This document shows positions 29,250-37,351 of a stretch of 64,000 nucleotides of DNA, in pieces; positions within the stretch are counted from its first letter, which is position 1; every line of letters starts with the position of its first letter. Origin of the DNA: Thermoanaerobaculia bacterium (lineage in GTDB: Bacteria; Acidobacteriota; Thermoanaerobaculia; Multivoradales; JAHEKO01); contig CALZIK010000143.1 of the NCBI GenBank assembly GCA_945787635.1, forward strand, positions 1 through 64,000, in the 5' to 3' direction. The notes under the pieces are model-generated. The model saw only the letters and a list, made by a program, of their open reading frames with translations. It was not told where the DNA came from and searched no databases. Made by a program: the position numbers and the translations under genes.

Positions 29250-30407
29250 ATGGCTCTCACCAACGTCGAAGAAGTCGTCAAAGATCGCTATGCCGAAGGC
29301 GCTCGCAACCAGGTCGTGGAGCTGTGCTGCCCGGTCGACTACGACCCGAGGTTCCTCGAGGTCATTCCCAAGGAAGTGCTCGAGCGCGACTACGGCTGCG
29401 GCGACCCGAGTCGCCATCTGCGAGCCGGCGAAACAGTCCTCGACCTGGGCAGCGGAACCGGGAAGATCTGCTTCATCGCCGCCCAGGTCGTCGGCCCGGC
29501 CGGCCGGGTCATCGGCGTCGACATGACTGCCGAGATGCTCGAAGTCGCGCGCAAGGCGGCTCCGGTCGTGGCCGAGCGCCTGGGCTACGCCAACGTCGAG
29601 TTCCGCCGCGGTCGAATCCAGGATCTGGCGCTCGACTGGGATCTCTTGGAGCGCGAGATCGCGACCCACCCGATCGATAGTGCCGAGGCCCTGTTCGCCG
29701 CCGAGCACCGCGCCGACGAACTGCGCCGGGAGAGGCCCCTGGTCGCCGACCACAGTGTCGACGCGGTGGTCTCGAACTGCGTTCTCAATCTCGTCGAGAA
29801 CGGCAAGAAGGAGCAGCTCTTCGGTGAGATCTATCGGGTCCTCCGAAACGGCGGCCGAGCCGTGATCTCGGACATCGTGAGCGACGAACCGGTGCCGGAC
29901 ACCATGCAGCGGGATCCCGAGCTCTGGAGCGGATGCGTGTCCGGTGCCTTTACCGAGCACGGCTTTCTCGAAGCCTTCGAACACGCCGGCTTCCATGGCA
30001 TTCGCGTCCTCGAACGCGACCGCGATCCCTGGCGAATCGTCGAGGGGCTCGAGTTTCGATCGCTCACGGTCGAGGCGTTCAAGGGCAAGAAGGGTCCCTG
30101 CCTCGAACGCAATCAGGCCGTGGTCTACAAGGGCCCGTTCAAAGAGGTGCTCGACGACGACGACCATCGCATGGAGCGCGGCAGGCGCTACGCGGTCTGC
30201 GACAAGACCTATCGACTCTACTCCAGCGAGCCCTACGCCGACCTGTTCGATTTCGTAGATCCGCTCGAAGAGGTCCCCCTCGCCAACGCCGAGCCCTTCG
30301 ACTGCTCGCGCACGGCCTTGCGGCACCCCAGCGAGACCAAGGGTGAGGACTACGAGGTGACGACCGATCCCGTTCCGTGCTGCGAACCGGGCGACGGCTG
30401 TTGTTGA
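29250..30407 (+). CDS. ArsM-like cysteine-rich SAM-dependent methyltransferase
   Basis: A 385-aa class I methyltransferase. The SAM-binding loop is VLDLGSGTGK (residues 63-72), followed by GVDMTAEML. Three cysteines lie where arsenite methyltransferases bind As(III): Cys50 in DYGCGDP, Cys177 in SNCVLNLV and Cys229 in SGCVSGAF. Further Cys pairs are at 26-27, 377-378 and 384-385, with the C-terminus ending CCEPGDGCC. ArsM enzymes methylate arsenite in the cytoplasm; the extra C-terminal domain (about 265-385) is unusual for short ArsM. ATG 29250 has AGGAGTG upstream. It overlaps the radical SAM gene as TGATG, implying coupled expression. Substrate is inferred, not shown. Confidence 0.82.
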   Translation: MALTNVEEVVKDRYAEGARNQVVELCCPVDYDPRFLEVIPKEVLERDYGCGDPSRHLRAGETVLDLGSGTGKICFIAAQVVGPAGRVIGVDMTAEMLEVARKAAPVVAERLGYANVEFRRGRIQDLALDWDLLEREIATHPIDSAEALFAAEHRADELRRERPLVADHSVDAVVSNCVLNLVENGKKEQLFGEIYRVLRNGGRAVISDIVSDEPVPDTMQRDPELWSGCVSGAFTEHGFLEAFEHAGFHGIRVLERDRDPWRIVEGLEFRSLTVEAFKGKKGPCLERNQAVVYKGPFKEVLDDDDHRMERGRRYAVCDKTYRLYSSEPYADLFDFVDPLEEVPLANAEPFDCSRTALRHPSETKGEDYEVTTDPVPCCEPGDGCC

Positions 30408-31306
30408 TGGCCGAGCCGACCCACTCCAATGCGCCACCGGCGCCGAGCGCTTCGGTACCGGTCGTCGAGCTGGGTTCGCTCGACACGCTTTGGTTCCAGG
30501 TCTCGGGAACGGTGTGCAACCTCGCCTGCTCGCACTGTTTCGTGTCGAGCTCACCGACCAACCACACGCACGAGGCGCTCTCGCTCGCCGAGATCGAGCC
30601 TTTCTTGATCGAGGGAGCCGCGCTCGGCGTCAGGGAGTACTACTTCACCGGCGGCGAACCGTTCTTGAATCCCGATCTGGAGGCGATTCTGGCGCGCACC
30701 CTCGCTTTTGGACCGGCCACGGTTCTAACCAACGGCCTGCTGCTCCCGCCCGATCGCTGTCGGCGGCTGGCCGCGATTGCCGAAGCATCCAGCTATTCCC
30801 TCGACTTTCGGGTCTCGATGGACGGCTACTCGGCCGAGACCAACGATCCGATCCGTGGCGACGGTACGTTCGATCGCATTCTCGGGGGCATCACCAATCT
30901 TTCCGCCGCCGGCCTCAACCCGGTGATCACCGTCACCGAGGTGCACGACGACAACGGTACCGTTCAAGGCAAACAGCGATTCTTCAGGCTTCTCGAGCGA
31001 CTCGGCATCGACAAGCCGCGTCTCAAAATCTTGCCGGTGTTTCGGATCGGGGCCGAGGCCGAACGGACCGGCGCCTACGAGAGCTGGCAGCGGCTGCGCG
31101 AGAGCGACAGCCCCGGTAGCTGGGAGCATCTGCAGTGCTCGAGCTGCCGGATGGTCACCGACCAGGGCGTGTGGGTCTGCCCGATCCTGGTCAACGAGCC
31201 CGAAGGCAAGATGGGCGAAACCCTGGCCGACACCCTGACCGGGTTCGCCATGACCCACTCGGCATGCTGGACCTGCCACGTCCACGGCGTCAGCTGCCGA
31301 ACCTGA
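30407..31306 (+). CDS. Radical SAM protein with SPASM-like C-terminal cysteines
   Basis: A 299-aa protein. The radical SAM cluster motif is Cys37-x3-Cys41-x2-Cys44 (CNLACSHC), followed by YYFTGGEPFLNPDLE, the SAM-binding GGEP motif, and DFRVSMDGYS. The C-terminus has six more cysteines (244, 247, 258, 287, 290, 297), suggesting one or more auxiliary iron-sulfur clusters as in SPASM or twitch proteins. It is not recognisably the arsenosugar enzyme ArsS. The start is ATG 30407, overlapping the methyltransferase stop (TGATG); a longer frame inside the upstream gene was rejected. Its reaction is unknown, but coupling to an ArsM-like enzyme suggests the same substrate pathway. Confidence 0.82.
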   Translation: MAEPTHSNAPPAPSASVPVVELGSLDTLWFQVSGTVCNLACSHCFVSSSPTNHTHEALSLAEIEPFLIEGAALGVREYYFTGGEPFLNPDLEAILARTLAFGPATVLTNGLLLPPDRCRRLAAIAEASSYSLDFRVSMDGYSAETNDPIRGDGTFDRILGGITNLSAAGLNPVITVTEVHDDNGTVQGKQRFFRLLERLGIDKPRLKILPVFRIGAEAERTGAYESWQRLRESDSPGSWEHLQCSSCRMVTDQGVWVCPILVNEPEGKMGETLADTLTGFAMTHSACWTCHVHGVSCRT

Positions 31307-31318
31307 AGGCTGACGGCG

Positions 31319-32326
31319 ATGGGCCAGCGGATACCAGAGGACCCGGCGGTTCACAAAGACCGCTCGACCGATAAGCTCACCGTCCACCGCGGCTTGGCCA
31401 CCTGGGGCGAAAAGCTCGTGCCGCTCGACCGATTTCGCGAGGCCGCCCGCCAAGCGGGGCGGCAACTCTCGGCAAGCGAGCGCTCTCGCGAGCTCGAGAG
31501 CTTCACCGAGCGCCGAGCCGACCCGACCCCGGTCGAGGGACCATTCTCCAAGATCGTCGTTTTCGGTGGCGTCTACAGCAATCACTTCGCTCTCGAAGCC
31601 CTGCTCGAGGCCTCTCACCGCGAGGGCGCCGAGGCGATCTACTGCCTGGGCGACCTGGGCGGCTTCGGCCCGAAACCCGACAAGGTGCGGCCACTGCTTG
31701 ACGAGGGCCGGGTGCTCGCCATCCAGGGCAACTATGAGCAATCGCTGGCCTCGGGACAGGAGGACTGCAACTGCGGCTACACCGACCCGCGCGACAACCA
31801 CTTCGCGGAGATTTCCTACGGCTACACCGATCGCAACACCTCGGCCGACTTCAAGCGCTGGATGGGCACTTTGCCCGAGCGCCGGCGGGTGCGCCTCGGC
31901 GCCCGTGAGCTCCTGTTGGTGCACGGCTCTCCGCGGAGGGTCAACGAGTTCCTGTTCGCCTCGACGACGCCCGCGGCGTTTCTCGAAGTCCTTCTGGAGC
32001 AAGAGGGAGCCGACGGCCTGCTGTGCACACACACCGGGCTTCACTGGCATCGCAAGCTCCCATCGGGACGCGACGCCGTCAACGTAGGCGCCATCGGAAG
32101 GCCCGCCAATGACGGCAGCACGTCGGTCTGGTATACCGTGTTGGAGGACTACGGGCCGGAGCTTTCCGTCGCCCACAGACCTCTCGCCTACGATCATGCG
32201 GGCCTTGCCCACGAAATGCGCGCCGAGGAGCTTCCCGAGGAGTTCGTCGAGACCATCACGACCGGTTGGTGGACCACCTGCCTCGAGATCCTGCCCGCCA
32301 AGGAGCGGGCCCGGTCCCGGTTCTGA
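31319..32326 (+). CDS. Metallophosphoesterase-fold protein with altered metal-site residues
   Basis: A 335-aa protein with the calcineurin-like fold from about residue 78. Recognisable blocks are IYCLGDLGGFGPKP (Asp112), IQGNYEQ (Asn138), LLVHGSP (His202) and LLCTHTGLHW (His238). Compared with the usual set, the first Asp-x-His is Gly84-x-Tyr86, the His of the GNHD block is Tyr139, and the last His of GHTH is Gly240. About 70 charged residues precede the fold. Several metal ligands are therefore missing, so it may bind metal differently or act without phosphatase chemistry. It lies 12 bp after the radical SAM gene and 12 bp before the flavoprotein gene. Confidence 0.78.
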   Translation: MGQRIPEDPAVHKDRSTDKLTVHRGLATWGEKLVPLDRFREAARQAGRQLSASERSRELESFTERRADPTPVEGPFSKIVVFGGVYSNHFALEALLEASHREGAEAIYCLGDLGGFGPKPDKVRPLLDEGRVLAIQGNYEQSLASGQEDCNCGYTDPRDNHFAEISYGYTDRNTSADFKRWMGTLPERRRVRLGARELLLVHGSPRRVNEFLFASTTPAAFLEVLLEQEGADGLLCTHTGLHWHRKLPSGRDAVNVGAIGRPANDGSTSVWYTVLEDYGPELSVAHRPLAYDHAGLAHEMRAEELPEEFVETITTGWWTTCLEILPAKERARSRF

Positions 32327-32338
32327 GGCGTTCGAAGC

Positions 32339-33589
32339 GTGAGCCGACCCAAGCCCTGTCTCGCGATTCTCGGTGCCGGACCAACCGGGCTCGAAGCCGC
32401 TCTGGCGGCCGTTGAGAACGGTTTCGCCTTCACTCTCTACGAGGCATCCGAGAGGGTCGCGGGACACGTTCTGGACTGGAGCCATGTCGAGCTCTTCTCG
32501 CCTTGGGGCTACGATGTCTCTCCGCGCGCCAGGAGGGCACTTGCGGCGGCCGGTGTCGAGCTTCCGGCGCAGGACGATCCCACCTGCCCATCCGGCAAAG
32601 AGCTGGTCCGGCGGGTCCTCGAGCCGATCGCCCGGCTGCCCGCCATCAGGGCCGGTCTGCGCACCGGAATCCGGGTCGTCAGCGTAGGGCGCGAAGGCCT
32701 TCTCAAGCACGAGGAAATCGCATCGGCCCGGCGCGGAGCTCTACCCTTCCGTCTCCTGCTTGCCGACGCCAGCGGGCGAGAGTGGACCGAAAGCGCCGAT
32801 GTCGTTCTCGACTGCACCGGTTCCTACAGCCGGCCGAACGCCCTCGGAGACGGCGGCATCCGAGCCCCCGGCGAATCAGAGCTCGACTCCGAGATCCGGC
32901 GCAGGATTCCCAATCTGGAGGAGGAGCCGGCGGACTGGGCCGGCAAGACCATCCTCGTGGTCGGCGCCGGACACTCGGCCCTGACCGCGGTCGCGAGTCT
33001 CGCCGAGCTGGCAATGAGCGAGCCCGAGACCTCGGTCATCTGGGCGCTGCGCCGGGAGAATCCGAGCTGGTACTTCGACCCGGCCGATCCGCTTCCGGGG
33101 CGTTCGGCTCTCGCGGTGCGCGGGCGGGAGCTCTTTGACGGCGCCTCGCCCTCGGTGCACGCGATCAGAGGCGTGGTGGTCGACTCGCTGAGCCGAGCCG
33201 GATCGCGCTACGCAGTCAGCCTGCGGCACACGGACGGTCGGGTCGAAAGCGTGCATGTCGATCGGATACTCTCGCTGACCGGAGCGGTCGGTAACCATGA
33301 TCTCTATCGCCAGCTTCAGATCCACGAGTGCTACGCCACCCTCGGACCGATGAAGCTCTCGGCGGCGCTGCTCGGCTCGGCGAGCGCCGACTGCCTCGCG
33401 CAGGACAGCCAGGGTGCCGAGGCGCTGCTCAACCCCGAGCCCAATTTCTTCATCCTTGGCGCCAAGTCCTACGGGCGCAACTCGTCGTTTCTGATGCGTC
33501 TTGGCTGGCGGCAGGTGGACGAGGTGTTCGAGCTTCTGCGCGCCCCGTGCAACGAATCGGCCGGCGAAGCTCCCCAGCGGACCAACTGA
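32339..33589 (+). CDS. FAD-dependent oxidoreductase with two Rossmann folds
   Basis: A 416-aa flavoprotein. The FAD-binding GAGPTG is at residues 12-17 with LYEASERVAGH after it. A second dinucleotide loop, VVGAGHSALTA, near residue 205 should bind NAD(P)H. DVVLDCTGSYSRPNALGD marks the linker typical of flavin monooxygenase and thioredoxin-reductase-like enzymes. NFFILGAKSYGRNSSFL near the C-terminus resembles the family's final FAD-contact strand. The GTG start at 32339 follows the metallophosphoesterase gene by 12 bp. It is the last gene of the operon and probably oxidises or reduces the operon's product; the substrate is unknown. Confidence 0.82.
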   Translation: MSRPKPCLAILGAGPTGLEAALAAVENGFAFTLYEASERVAGHVLDWSHVELFSPWGYDVSPRARRALAAAGVELPAQDDPTCPSGKELVRRVLEPIARLPAIRAGLRTGIRVVSVGREGLLKHEEIASARRGALPFRLLLADASGREWTESADVVLDCTGSYSRPNALGDGGIRAPGESELDSEIRRRIPNLEEEPADWAGKTILVVGAGHSALTAVASLAELAMSEPETSVIWALRRENPSWYFDPADPLPGRSALAVRGRELFDGASPSVHAIRGVVVDSLSRAGSRYAVSLRHTDGRVESVHVDRILSLTGAVGNHDLYRQLQIHECYATLGPMKLSAALLGSASADCLAQDSQGAEALLNPEPNFFILGAKSYGRNSSFLMRLGWRQVDEVFELLRAPCNESAGEAPQRTN

Positions 33590-33624
33590 GTGCAGCCCGG
33601 CCGGGCAGGCCGTCGCCCGGACAC

Positions 33625-34302
33625 TCAGGCGCTGAACTGGGACTCTAGCCACGCAGGCAGGGCCGTCACCCGTTCGAGACACTCGAGCGGGCCGTTTGCC
33701 ATCAGAACCTCTCGCGCGGTCGTCCCGCTGGTAACGCCGAGCCCATCGACGCAGGCGTTTCGCGCCATCTGGAGATCGTGAACCGAGTCGCCGATCATCA
33801 GAGCACGGTCGCGCCCGACGCCCAGCTCGTCGAGGATTCCCAGCAGCATCTCCGGGTTCGGCTTGCTCGGCGCTTCATCGACGGTGCGGCTGGCGTAAAA
33901 GAAACCTCCCAGCCCGGTCCGCTCGAAGTCCGCGGCGAGTCCTCGCCGGCTCTTCGCGGTCGCTACCGCCAGGAGGCGGCCCTCTTCCTTCAGCTCTTCG
34001 AGTAGCCGAGTCACTCCCTCGAACAGAACCGACGTCGCCGAAAAGTGCCCAAACCAGAGATCCCGATAGACCTCGACGATGCTCGCGAATCTTTCCTCGT
34101 CGCAGCCGGGACAAAACGACTCGACGGTTTCCCGAATCCCGAGTCCGATCGCGGCTTGAATGCTGCCGTCTGCGGCGGGGGGAAGGCCGAGCCTGGCGAG
34201 CGTAGCCTGGGTGCAGGCCACGATCGCGCCGATCGAATCGATCAGCGTGCCATCCCAATCAAAGACCAGGAGTTGATAGGGGCGGCTATTCCAGAGGTCC
34301 AT
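33625..34302 (-). CDS. HAD-superfamily phosphatase (phosphoglycolate phosphatase-like)
   Basis: A 225-aa HAD subfamily IA hydrolase. Motif I is VFDWDGTLIDS with the nucleophile Asp. Motif II is ATAKS, the motif III Lys is near SKPNPEML, and motif IV is MIGDSVHDLQMA. An alpha-helical cap sits after motif I. The order resembles Gph-type phosphoglycolate phosphatases. The start is taken as ATG 34302, overlapping the nucleotidyltransferase gene by 17 bp; an upstream ATG at 34335 would overlap more. It closes a four- or five-gene minus-strand unit. Confidence 0.88.
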   Translation of the reverse strand: MDLWNSRPYQLLVFDWDGTLIDSIGAIVACTQATLARLGLPPAADGSIQAAIGLGIRETVESFCPGCDEERFASIVEVYRDLWFGHFSATSVLFEGVTRLLEELKEEGRLLAVATAKSRRGLAADFERTGLGGFFYASRTVDEAPSKPNPEMLLGILDELGVGRDRALMIGDSVHDLQMARNACVDGLGVTSGTTAREVLMANGPLECLERVTALPAWLESQFSA

Positions 34303-35362
34303 AGACGAGTCCGCCAACCACCGACGCCCGGTCATCCGGAGGCGTGTCCGCTCGCGCCTCGGTGATCAACCGGTTCTCGACGACCGTGCCGGCGGGCAGG
34401 CGCACCGAGGGTCCGATGATTGACCTGACAACCCTGCCGCCGGTGCCGATCGAAGCGCCGGTCATGATCAGCGCACGGCGCACCTTGGCGCCCTCTCCGA
34501 CTTGAACACCCGCCTCCAGGACGGACTTCTTGACCGACGCGCTCTTGGCCACGTCGACTTCCGAGTTCCACCAGCCCCCTCGGTGGCCGGGTCGGCGCCA
34601 GCCGCTCTTTCCGGCCCATTCAACGGCCGCTTCGAGATAGCGCTTCGGCGTTCCGATATCGAACCACGGCACCGAGCTTTCCAGGGTTCGAATGCGCTCG
34701 CCGGACTCCACCAGAGGCTGGTAGAGATCTCGAACGAAATCGGCCGGCGGATCCGGGAGCTCCTCGAGCAGCTCCCGCGAAAAGACGTGGGCTCCGGCAA
34801 AGACCCGCCGTCGGTCCTCTCTGGGCGCTTCGTCGGGCTCCGCGTCGTTCGTATCCGGCGTGACATTGCGAGCCGGAAAAAAGCTCACCACTTGACCCTC
34901 GCGGTCGACGGCGATGCCGCCACCGTAGGCGCTGACCGCGGCCCTCTTGGTCACCATGAGCGTCGCCCGAGGGCGCTGCTCCTCATGGAGCCTCAGCAGT
35001 TTTGCCAACGGCCAGCGCGCCAGACTGTCGCCATTGATGACCACCGTATGCTCGGCCTCTGCAAGGAAGTCTCGCAGAGGCGCCAACGCTCCCAGCGTGC
35101 CCAGAATGTCTTCCTCCCGCGAGTATCGGATCGGCATACCGTCGAAGTCGGAACCGAAGCGCGCAGCAATCTTCTCGCCGAGATGGTGAAGATTGATTGC
35201 GACGGCTTCGCAGCCACTCTTGCGAAGAGCTTCGAGCGTATGGCCGAGCACCGGCGTTCCTGCGACCGGCAAGAGCGGCTTGGGCTGTGACAGTGTCAGC
35301 GGACGGAGCCTGGTGCCGAATCCGGCAGCGAGAACGACGGCTCGAAACCGCGGCTCCGTCAA
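34286..35362 (-). CDS. Sugar-phosphate nucleotidyltransferase (NDP-sugar pyrophosphorylase-like)
   Basis: A 358-aa protein. The N-terminal nucleotidyltransferase signature is VVLAAGFGTRLRPLT with the PKPLLPV Lys region. INGDSLA corresponds to the metal-binding Asp. FAGAHVFSRELLE and VPWFDIGTPKRYLEAA follow, then a left-handed beta-helix tail of hexapeptide-like repeats (VGEGAKVRRALIMTGASIG). Enzymes of this group make GDP-mannose or related NDP-sugars. A TTG at 35362 is chosen as start because it overlaps the CYTH gene stop as TTGA and the fold begins five residues later; the upstream part of the frame is not protein-like. Confidence 0.87.
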   Translation of the reverse strand: MTEPRFRAVVLAAGFGTRLRPLTLSQPKPLLPVAGTPVLGHTLEALRKSGCEAVAINLHHLGEKIAARFGSDFDGMPIRYSREEDILGTLGALAPLRDFLAEAEHTVVINGDSLARWPLAKLLRLHEEQRPRATLMVTKRAAVSAYGGGIAVDREGQVVSFFPARNVTPDTNDAEPDEAPREDRRRVFAGAHVFSRELLEELPDPPADFVRDLYQPLVESGERIRTLESSVPWFDIGTPKRYLEAAVEWAGKSGWRRPGHRGGWWNSEVDVAKSASVKKSVLEAGVQVGEGAKVRRALIMTGASIGTGGRVVRSIIGPSVRLPAGTVVENRLITEARADTPPDDRASVVGGLVYGPLE

Positions 35363-35919
35363 GGAAATACCATGTCCTCGGGTGACTCCGGGTGGCCGCG
35401 CCGATACTCGGCATAGAGTTCGAGGTAGTTGCGGCGCTCCGCGTTTGCCGGGGCAAACCGAAAACGCGTGGCGACTTGGTCCGCACTGGACCCCTCGAAC
35501 TCGATGAAGTCTCCAATCGGGGTGTGGTCCAGGCAAACCAGCACTCCGCCGAGCCGCCAGGTCTCGCGGAATTTTTCGTAGCGCCGGCGCACCTCGTAGC
35601 CGAGTGCCCGGAGGATCGCCAGGACCGTCTCGTGATCGTCGACTTCCACCTCGAGCTCGGCCCGGATCTTGGTGCCCTCTTCGAAACGGGCCGGGCCCTT
35701 GAACGTGAAGGTGGCTCCGCCAGGCTGCGCGCGAACCCGCAGAAGCTGGCCTTGGCGCTCGAGCTCGGCGTCGCGATCCAGAACGAAATTGACCTCCTTG
35801 GCCGAGGCGGACACGCGTTCCGCCTCCGCCTGCAAGAGGCGCTCGCGCAGCTCGCTCATGTCTTCGCAGCGAAACTTGAGCTCGCGCTCTTCCGCCCCTT
35901 CGCTCTTCGTGGTGGTCAC
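35359..35919 (-). CDS. CYTH-domain protein (class IV adenylate cyclase/triphosphatase-like)
   Basis: A 186-aa CYTH protein. The ExExK motif appears as ERELKF near residues 11-16. Basic and acidic tunnel residues follow in LRVRAQPGGATFTFKGP and AELEVEVDDHETV, and the C-terminal acidic patch is in FIEFEGSSAD. The family includes class IV adenylate cyclases and inorganic or thiamine triphosphatases; sequence alone does not choose between them. It is downstream of the M20 peptidase gene by 6 bp and overlaps the start of the nucleotidyltransferase gene by 4 bp. Confidence 0.87.
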   Translation of the reverse strand: MTTTKSEGAEERELKFRCEDMSELRERLLQAEAERVSASAKEVNFVLDRDAELERQGQLLRVRAQPGGATFTFKGPARFEEGTKIRAELEVEVDDHETVLAILRALGYEVRRRYEKFRETWRLGGVLVCLDHTPIGDFIEFEGSSADQVATRFRFAPANAERRNYLELYAEYRRGHPESPEDMVFP

Positions 35920-35925
35920 GATTTC

Positions 35926-37308
35926 CTAGGCGTCCGCAGCCCGATCCAGCAAACGCACTGTGGTCCGAATGCCGTTGTAGAAATGGCTGATATTGAACTT
36001 CTCATTCGGTGAGTGGAGGCGGTCGTCGCTCAAGCCGAAACCCATGAGCAGAATCGGGACGCTCAAGACCTCGGCAAAGGTGCCCACGATGGGAATCGAG
36101 CCACCCTCCCGAATCAGCACCGGCCGCTTGCCCCAGACGTCTTCCTGCGCCGCCATCGCGGCCTCGACGATCGGTCCCTTGGCGTCGACCAGGACTGCCG
36201 CCGCTCCGTGGTTGGGCTTGACGGTCACCCGCACTCCGGGTGGGGCGACCGCCTGAACATGCTCGGTAAACAGCCGGGCGACGGTCTCAGGGTCCTGGTT
36301 CGGTACCAGCCGCATCGACACCTTGGCCCCTGCCCACGCCGGTAGCACCGTTTTGGCGCCCTCTCCCTGGTAGCCGCCGAAGATCCCGTTGACGTCACAA
36401 GTAGGGCGAGCCCAGGCCCTTTCCAGGGTCGAGTAGCCGTCCTCCCCGAAGGTCTGTTCGAGCCCCAGCTCCGCGCAGTAGGCCTTTTCGTCATGCGGCA
36501 ACTGGGCAAAGGCCTTCCGCTCCCAGTCCTCGAGCTCGACGACCGCGTCGTAGAAGCCCGGGATCATGACCTTGCCGGTTTCGGAATCCAGCAATCGCGA
36601 CACGATATGCGCCAAGGCATTGGCCGGATTCGCTACCGCGCCTCCAAAGGTGCCCGAATGGAGGTCGCGGTTGGGACCATCGACCCTCAGTTCCATGTAG
36701 GCCAGGCCTTTGAGACCGTACAGAAGCGACGGCTGTCCGGGCGCGTACATCGAAGAATCCGACACCACAACGGCGTCACACGCCAGCTTGCCGCCACCGT
36801 CGCTGCGCACAAATGTCTCGATCGACTCGCCGCCGGATTCCTCCTCACCTTCGATCAGGAACTTGACGTTGACCGGAAGCTCGCCCCGTTCCGCCAGAAT
36901 CGCGGCCACCGCCTTGATGTGCGCGAACGATTGCCCTTTGTCGTCGGTCGCGCCCCGGGCCACGAGCAGGTCGCCTTCCACCGTGGGCTCGAATGGCGGA
37001 TTGCGCCACTCCTCCAGAGGGTCGGGCGGTTGCACGTCGTAGTGGCCGTAGAACAGGAGCGTCGGCTTGCCCTCGGCTCCCAGCCACTCCGCGTACACCA
37101 GCGGATAGCGATCCGTGTCGAGAAGCTCCGCGGCGAGCCCGGCTCCTGCGAGCTTCTCGTTGACGAACTGCGCGCATCTTCCGACCTCGTCGGCGTAGCC
37201 CGGGTCCGTCGAAATCGATGGAATCCGGAGATAGTCTTTGAGCTCCTCCAAATAGTCCGCTTGTTCGTTTTCGACGCGCGTCAGGACGTCGCCGGAATCG
37301 GTTGCCAT
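35926..37308 (-). CDS. M20-family dipeptidase
   Basis: A 460-aa zinc peptidase. Metal-binding and catalytic elements are YGHYDVQPPDP, ARGATDDKGQ (bridging Asp), IEGEEESGGE (catalytic and ligand Glu), VSDSSMY, and a C-terminal His in DDRLHSPNE. A lid domain lies in the middle (RDLHSGTFGG). This is the pattern of M20 dipeptidases such as the carnosinase/CPG2-like group that hydrolyse small peptides in the cytoplasm. ATG 37308 is preferred for its GAGG ribosome site; a GTG 12 bp upstream is possible. Confidence 0.92.
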   Translation of the reverse strand: MATDSGDVLTRVENEQADYLEELKDYLRIPSISTDPGYADEVGRCAQFVNEKLAGAGLAAELLDTDRYPLVYAEWLGAEGKPTLLFYGHYDVQPPDPLEEWRNPPFEPTVEGDLLVARGATDDKGQSFAHIKAVAAILAERGELPVNVKFLIEGEEESGGESIETFVRSDGGGKLACDAVVVSDSSMYAPGQPSLLYGLKGLAYMELRVDGPNRDLHSGTFGGAVANPANALAHIVSRLLDSETGKVMIPGFYDAVVELEDWERKAFAQLPHDEKAYCAELGLEQTFGEDGYSTLERAWARPTCDVNGIFGGYQGEGAKTVLPAWAGAKVSMRLVPNQDPETVARLFTEHVQAVAPPGVRVTVKPNHGAAAVLVDAKGPIVEAAMAAQEDVWGKRPVLIREGGSIPIVGTFAEVLSVPILLMGFGLSDDRLHSPNEKFNISHFYNGIRTTVRLLDRAADA

Positions 37309-37351
37309 CAGTTGCCTCACCTTCTCGAAAGGGCGGTCAGTCTAGCAGAGG

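Noticed and set aside
30725-32710. 661-codon minus-strand frame across the radical SAM and metallophosphoesterase genes
   Set aside because: The plus-strand genes have recognisable motifs and coupled starts; the antisense product shows no family features.
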